A stretch of 6,940 nucleotides of DNA from an uncultured Treponema sp. Its GTDB lineage: Bacteria > Spirochaetota > Spirochaetia > Treponematales > Treponemataceae. Below the pieces are notes generated by a model. It saw nothing but the letters and a program-made list of their open reading frames with translations, was not told the origin of the DNA and ran no database searches. Below are positions 6,310-6,940 of this stretch, in pieces. The position numbers and the translations under genes were made by a program. The stretch is from the NCBI GenBank assembly GCA_946611835.1, contig CAMOEE010000137.1, positions 1 through 6,940 on the forward strand, written 5' to 3'. Position 1 is the first letter of the stretch. Each line of letters starts with the position of its first letter.

Positions 6310-6602
6310 TGACAAAAAAAGAACGCACATTTCTTTTTAATCTTTGCGTGATTGTATACAACATTTTTATTGGTCTTGCCGTCACAGCAGTGCTTTTCAT
6401 CTCTCTGATGTTCTTCCTTGCTGAAAATCCCAATCTTTCCGAAAGTATCTTCGTTCAAATCGCACTACCAATAATTCTTTTAATCGGCCTTATCGCCGCC
6501 ATGTCAATCTCAGTCCACACAGTAAGCTGGGCAATCAAAAAATTCCACCTTGAAGACAAACTCGACCCAAAAGTAGTTTCACGATATCAGAAGAAACTGT
6601 AA
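6309..6602 (+). CDS. Small two-helix membrane protein of unknown function
   Basis: A 97-residue protein I do not recognise. A short charged start (TKKERT) is followed by a long hydrophobic segment (about 8-37), a short acidic and polar loop (ENPNLSES, 39-46), a second hydrophobic segment (about 47-68) and a charged tail rich in Lys (75-97, HLEDKLDPKVVSRYQKKL at the end). This predicts a helical hairpin in the inner membrane with both ends in the cytoplasm. There is no signal-peptide cleavage site or lipobox, and no catalytic motif. The start overlaps the lspA stop by one base, and a purine-rich AGGGGTG (6295-6301) lies seven bases upstream, so it is very likely translated together with lspA. 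A helper role for LspA is possible but only suggested by position. Confidence 0.8.
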   Translation: MTKKERTFLFNLCVIVYNIFIGLAVTAVLFISLMFFLAENPNLSESIFVQIALPIILLIGLIAAMSISVHTVSWAIKKFHLEDKLDPKVVSRYQKKL

Positions 6603-6615
6603 GCCAAAAAATCCT

Positions 6616-6633
6616 CACAGAGGGCACAGAGTG
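6616..6633. repeat. Two tandem CACAGAG units
   Basis: CACAGAGGG is followed at once by CACAGAGTG, two nine-base units that differ at one position, just past the stop of the small membrane protein gene. Phrases of this kind recur between genes in some bacterial genomes, but with only two copies chance cannot be ruled out. Confidence 0.35.
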
Positions 6634-6646
6634 TTTTCTTACTATG

Positions 6647-6676
6647 AAATAAAAAAATGCCCCACAGGATGTGGGG
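6647..6676 (-). terminator. Intrinsic terminator of pta
   Basis: CCCCACA (6660-6666) pairs with TGTGGGG (6670-6676) around a three-base loop. Read on the minus strand, this GC-rich stem is followed by CA and then TTTTTTTATTT (6657-6647), a good U tract. On the plus strand no T run follows, so it serves the leftward pta transcript. It lies about 90 bases past the pta stop, so the pta mRNA would carry two further palindromes in its 3' end. Confidence 0.8.
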
Positions 6677-6688
6677 TGAAAGACAAGA

Positions 6689-6728
6689 GAGAAAATTCTG
6701 TTTGCCTTTAGGTGAACAGAATTTTCTC
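6689..6728 (+). other. Long hairpin between convergent genes
   Basis: GAGAAAATTCTGTT (6689-6702) is the perfect reverse complement of 6715-6728. Towards the loop come T6703-G6714 and G6704-T6713, then two C-G pairs, closing on a TTTA tetraloop. In plus-strand RNA the two central positions are U-G and G-U wobbles, so the stem is 18 bp and unbroken. In minus-strand RNA the same positions are A-C mismatches. Neither side has a proper T tract, so this is not a textbook terminator. It may protect or process the 3' end of the lspA-block mRNA, or be a protein-binding palindrome. Confidence 0.6.
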
Positions 6729-6731
6729 GTT

Positions 6732-6769
6732 AAAATAAAAAATACATGGATGTATTTTTTATTTTTTTT
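6732..6769. terminator. AT-rich palindrome, possibly a bidirectional terminator
   Basis: AAAATAAAAAATACA (6732-6746) is perfectly complementary to 6751-6765, closing on TGGA. On the plus strand more T residues follow (to 6769), which could end the rightward transcript of the lspA block. On the minus strand the stem starts within a few bases of the pta stop and itself ends in TTTTTTATTTT. The stem is almost all A-T, so termination strength is uncertain. Confidence 0.5.
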
Positions 6770-6940
6770 ATGCCTGCAATGCTGTTACAGCTACTGTATC
6801 AACGATTTCGTCTACATTGCAGCCGCGAGAGAGGTCGTTGAGTGGTTTTGCAAAGCCCTGACAGATTGGGCCGATTGCCTTCCAACCACCCATGCGGGCA
6901 GCGATTTTGTAACCGATGTTACCAGCGTTGATGTTAGGGA
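6768..6940 (-). CDS. pta: Phosphate acetyltransferase, C-terminal end (partial)
   Basis: Only the last 56 codons and the stop are visible; the gene continues beyond the right edge. Pta converts acetyl-CoA and phosphate to acetyl phosphate and CoA, the step before acetate kinase makes ATP and acetate, and acts in the cytoplasm. The visible part carries strong family signatures: PNINAGNIGYKIAARMGGW near the edge, then GPICQGFAKPLNDLSRGC and the typical ending VDEIVDTVAVTALQA. The spacing and the NDLSRGC motif point to Pta; phosphate butyryltransferase is the related alternative and is less likely. It converges on the lspA block. Its likely terminator is the GC-rich hairpin at 6647-6676. Confidence 0.92.
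   Translation of the reverse strand, partial: PNINAGNIGYKIAARMGGWKAIGPICQGFAKPLNDLSRGCNVDEIVDTVAVTALQA

Overview
The window reads as ordinary chromosomal DNA of a Treponema-like spirochaete. This is an inference from the gene set and protein style, not from a marker gene: an HDOD protein with a GHKL-like front end, a Nif3-family protein, lspA, pta and several short membrane proteins, with dense packing and AT-rich junctions. No rRNA, tRNA, CRISPR array, transposase or phage gene is visible.

Layout. Positions 1-80 hold the tail of an unseen upstream transcript, ending in a clear intrinsic terminator. Positions 81-273 hold no recognised gene. They form a nested inverted-repeat leader (about 105-258) that should fold into one long, interrupted rod just ahead of the first gene. 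Two plus-strand genes follow: an iron-alcohol-dehydrogenase family protein (274-1422) and a SpoU/TrmH-family RNA methyltransferase (1424-2266), separated by one base. The methyltransferase gene runs tail-to-tail into, and overlaps by 14 bp, a minus-strand gene for a GHKL-like plus HDOD protein (2253-3773). A 68 bp divergent gap then leads to a plus-strand block: a membrane protein with a degenerate alpha/beta-hydrolase domain (3842-4942), a Nif3/DUF34 protein (4942-5709), lspA (5725-6309) and a small two-helix membrane protein (6309-6602). The first two and the last two genes of this block overlap at TAATG, which suggests translational coupling. The minus-strand 3' end of pta enters from the right edge. 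Between it and the last plus-strand gene lie three consecutive palindromes.

Function. LspA matures lipoproteins, Pta makes acetyl phosphate and acetyl-CoA in acetate metabolism, the methyltransferase modifies RNA, and the HDOD protein is a signalling or scaffold protein. No pathway clearly joins them.

Most worth a second look: (1) the Fe-ADH family protein appears to have lost all of its usual metal ligands and its NAD-binding signature; (2) the long structured leader in front of it; (3) a membrane-anchored hydrolase-like protein without a Ser nucleophile elbow; (4) promoter -10 boxes placed so close to start codons that near-leaderless mRNAs are predicted; (5) a strand-asymmetric 18-bp hairpin between the convergent genes. 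I see no convincing new multi-gene system.
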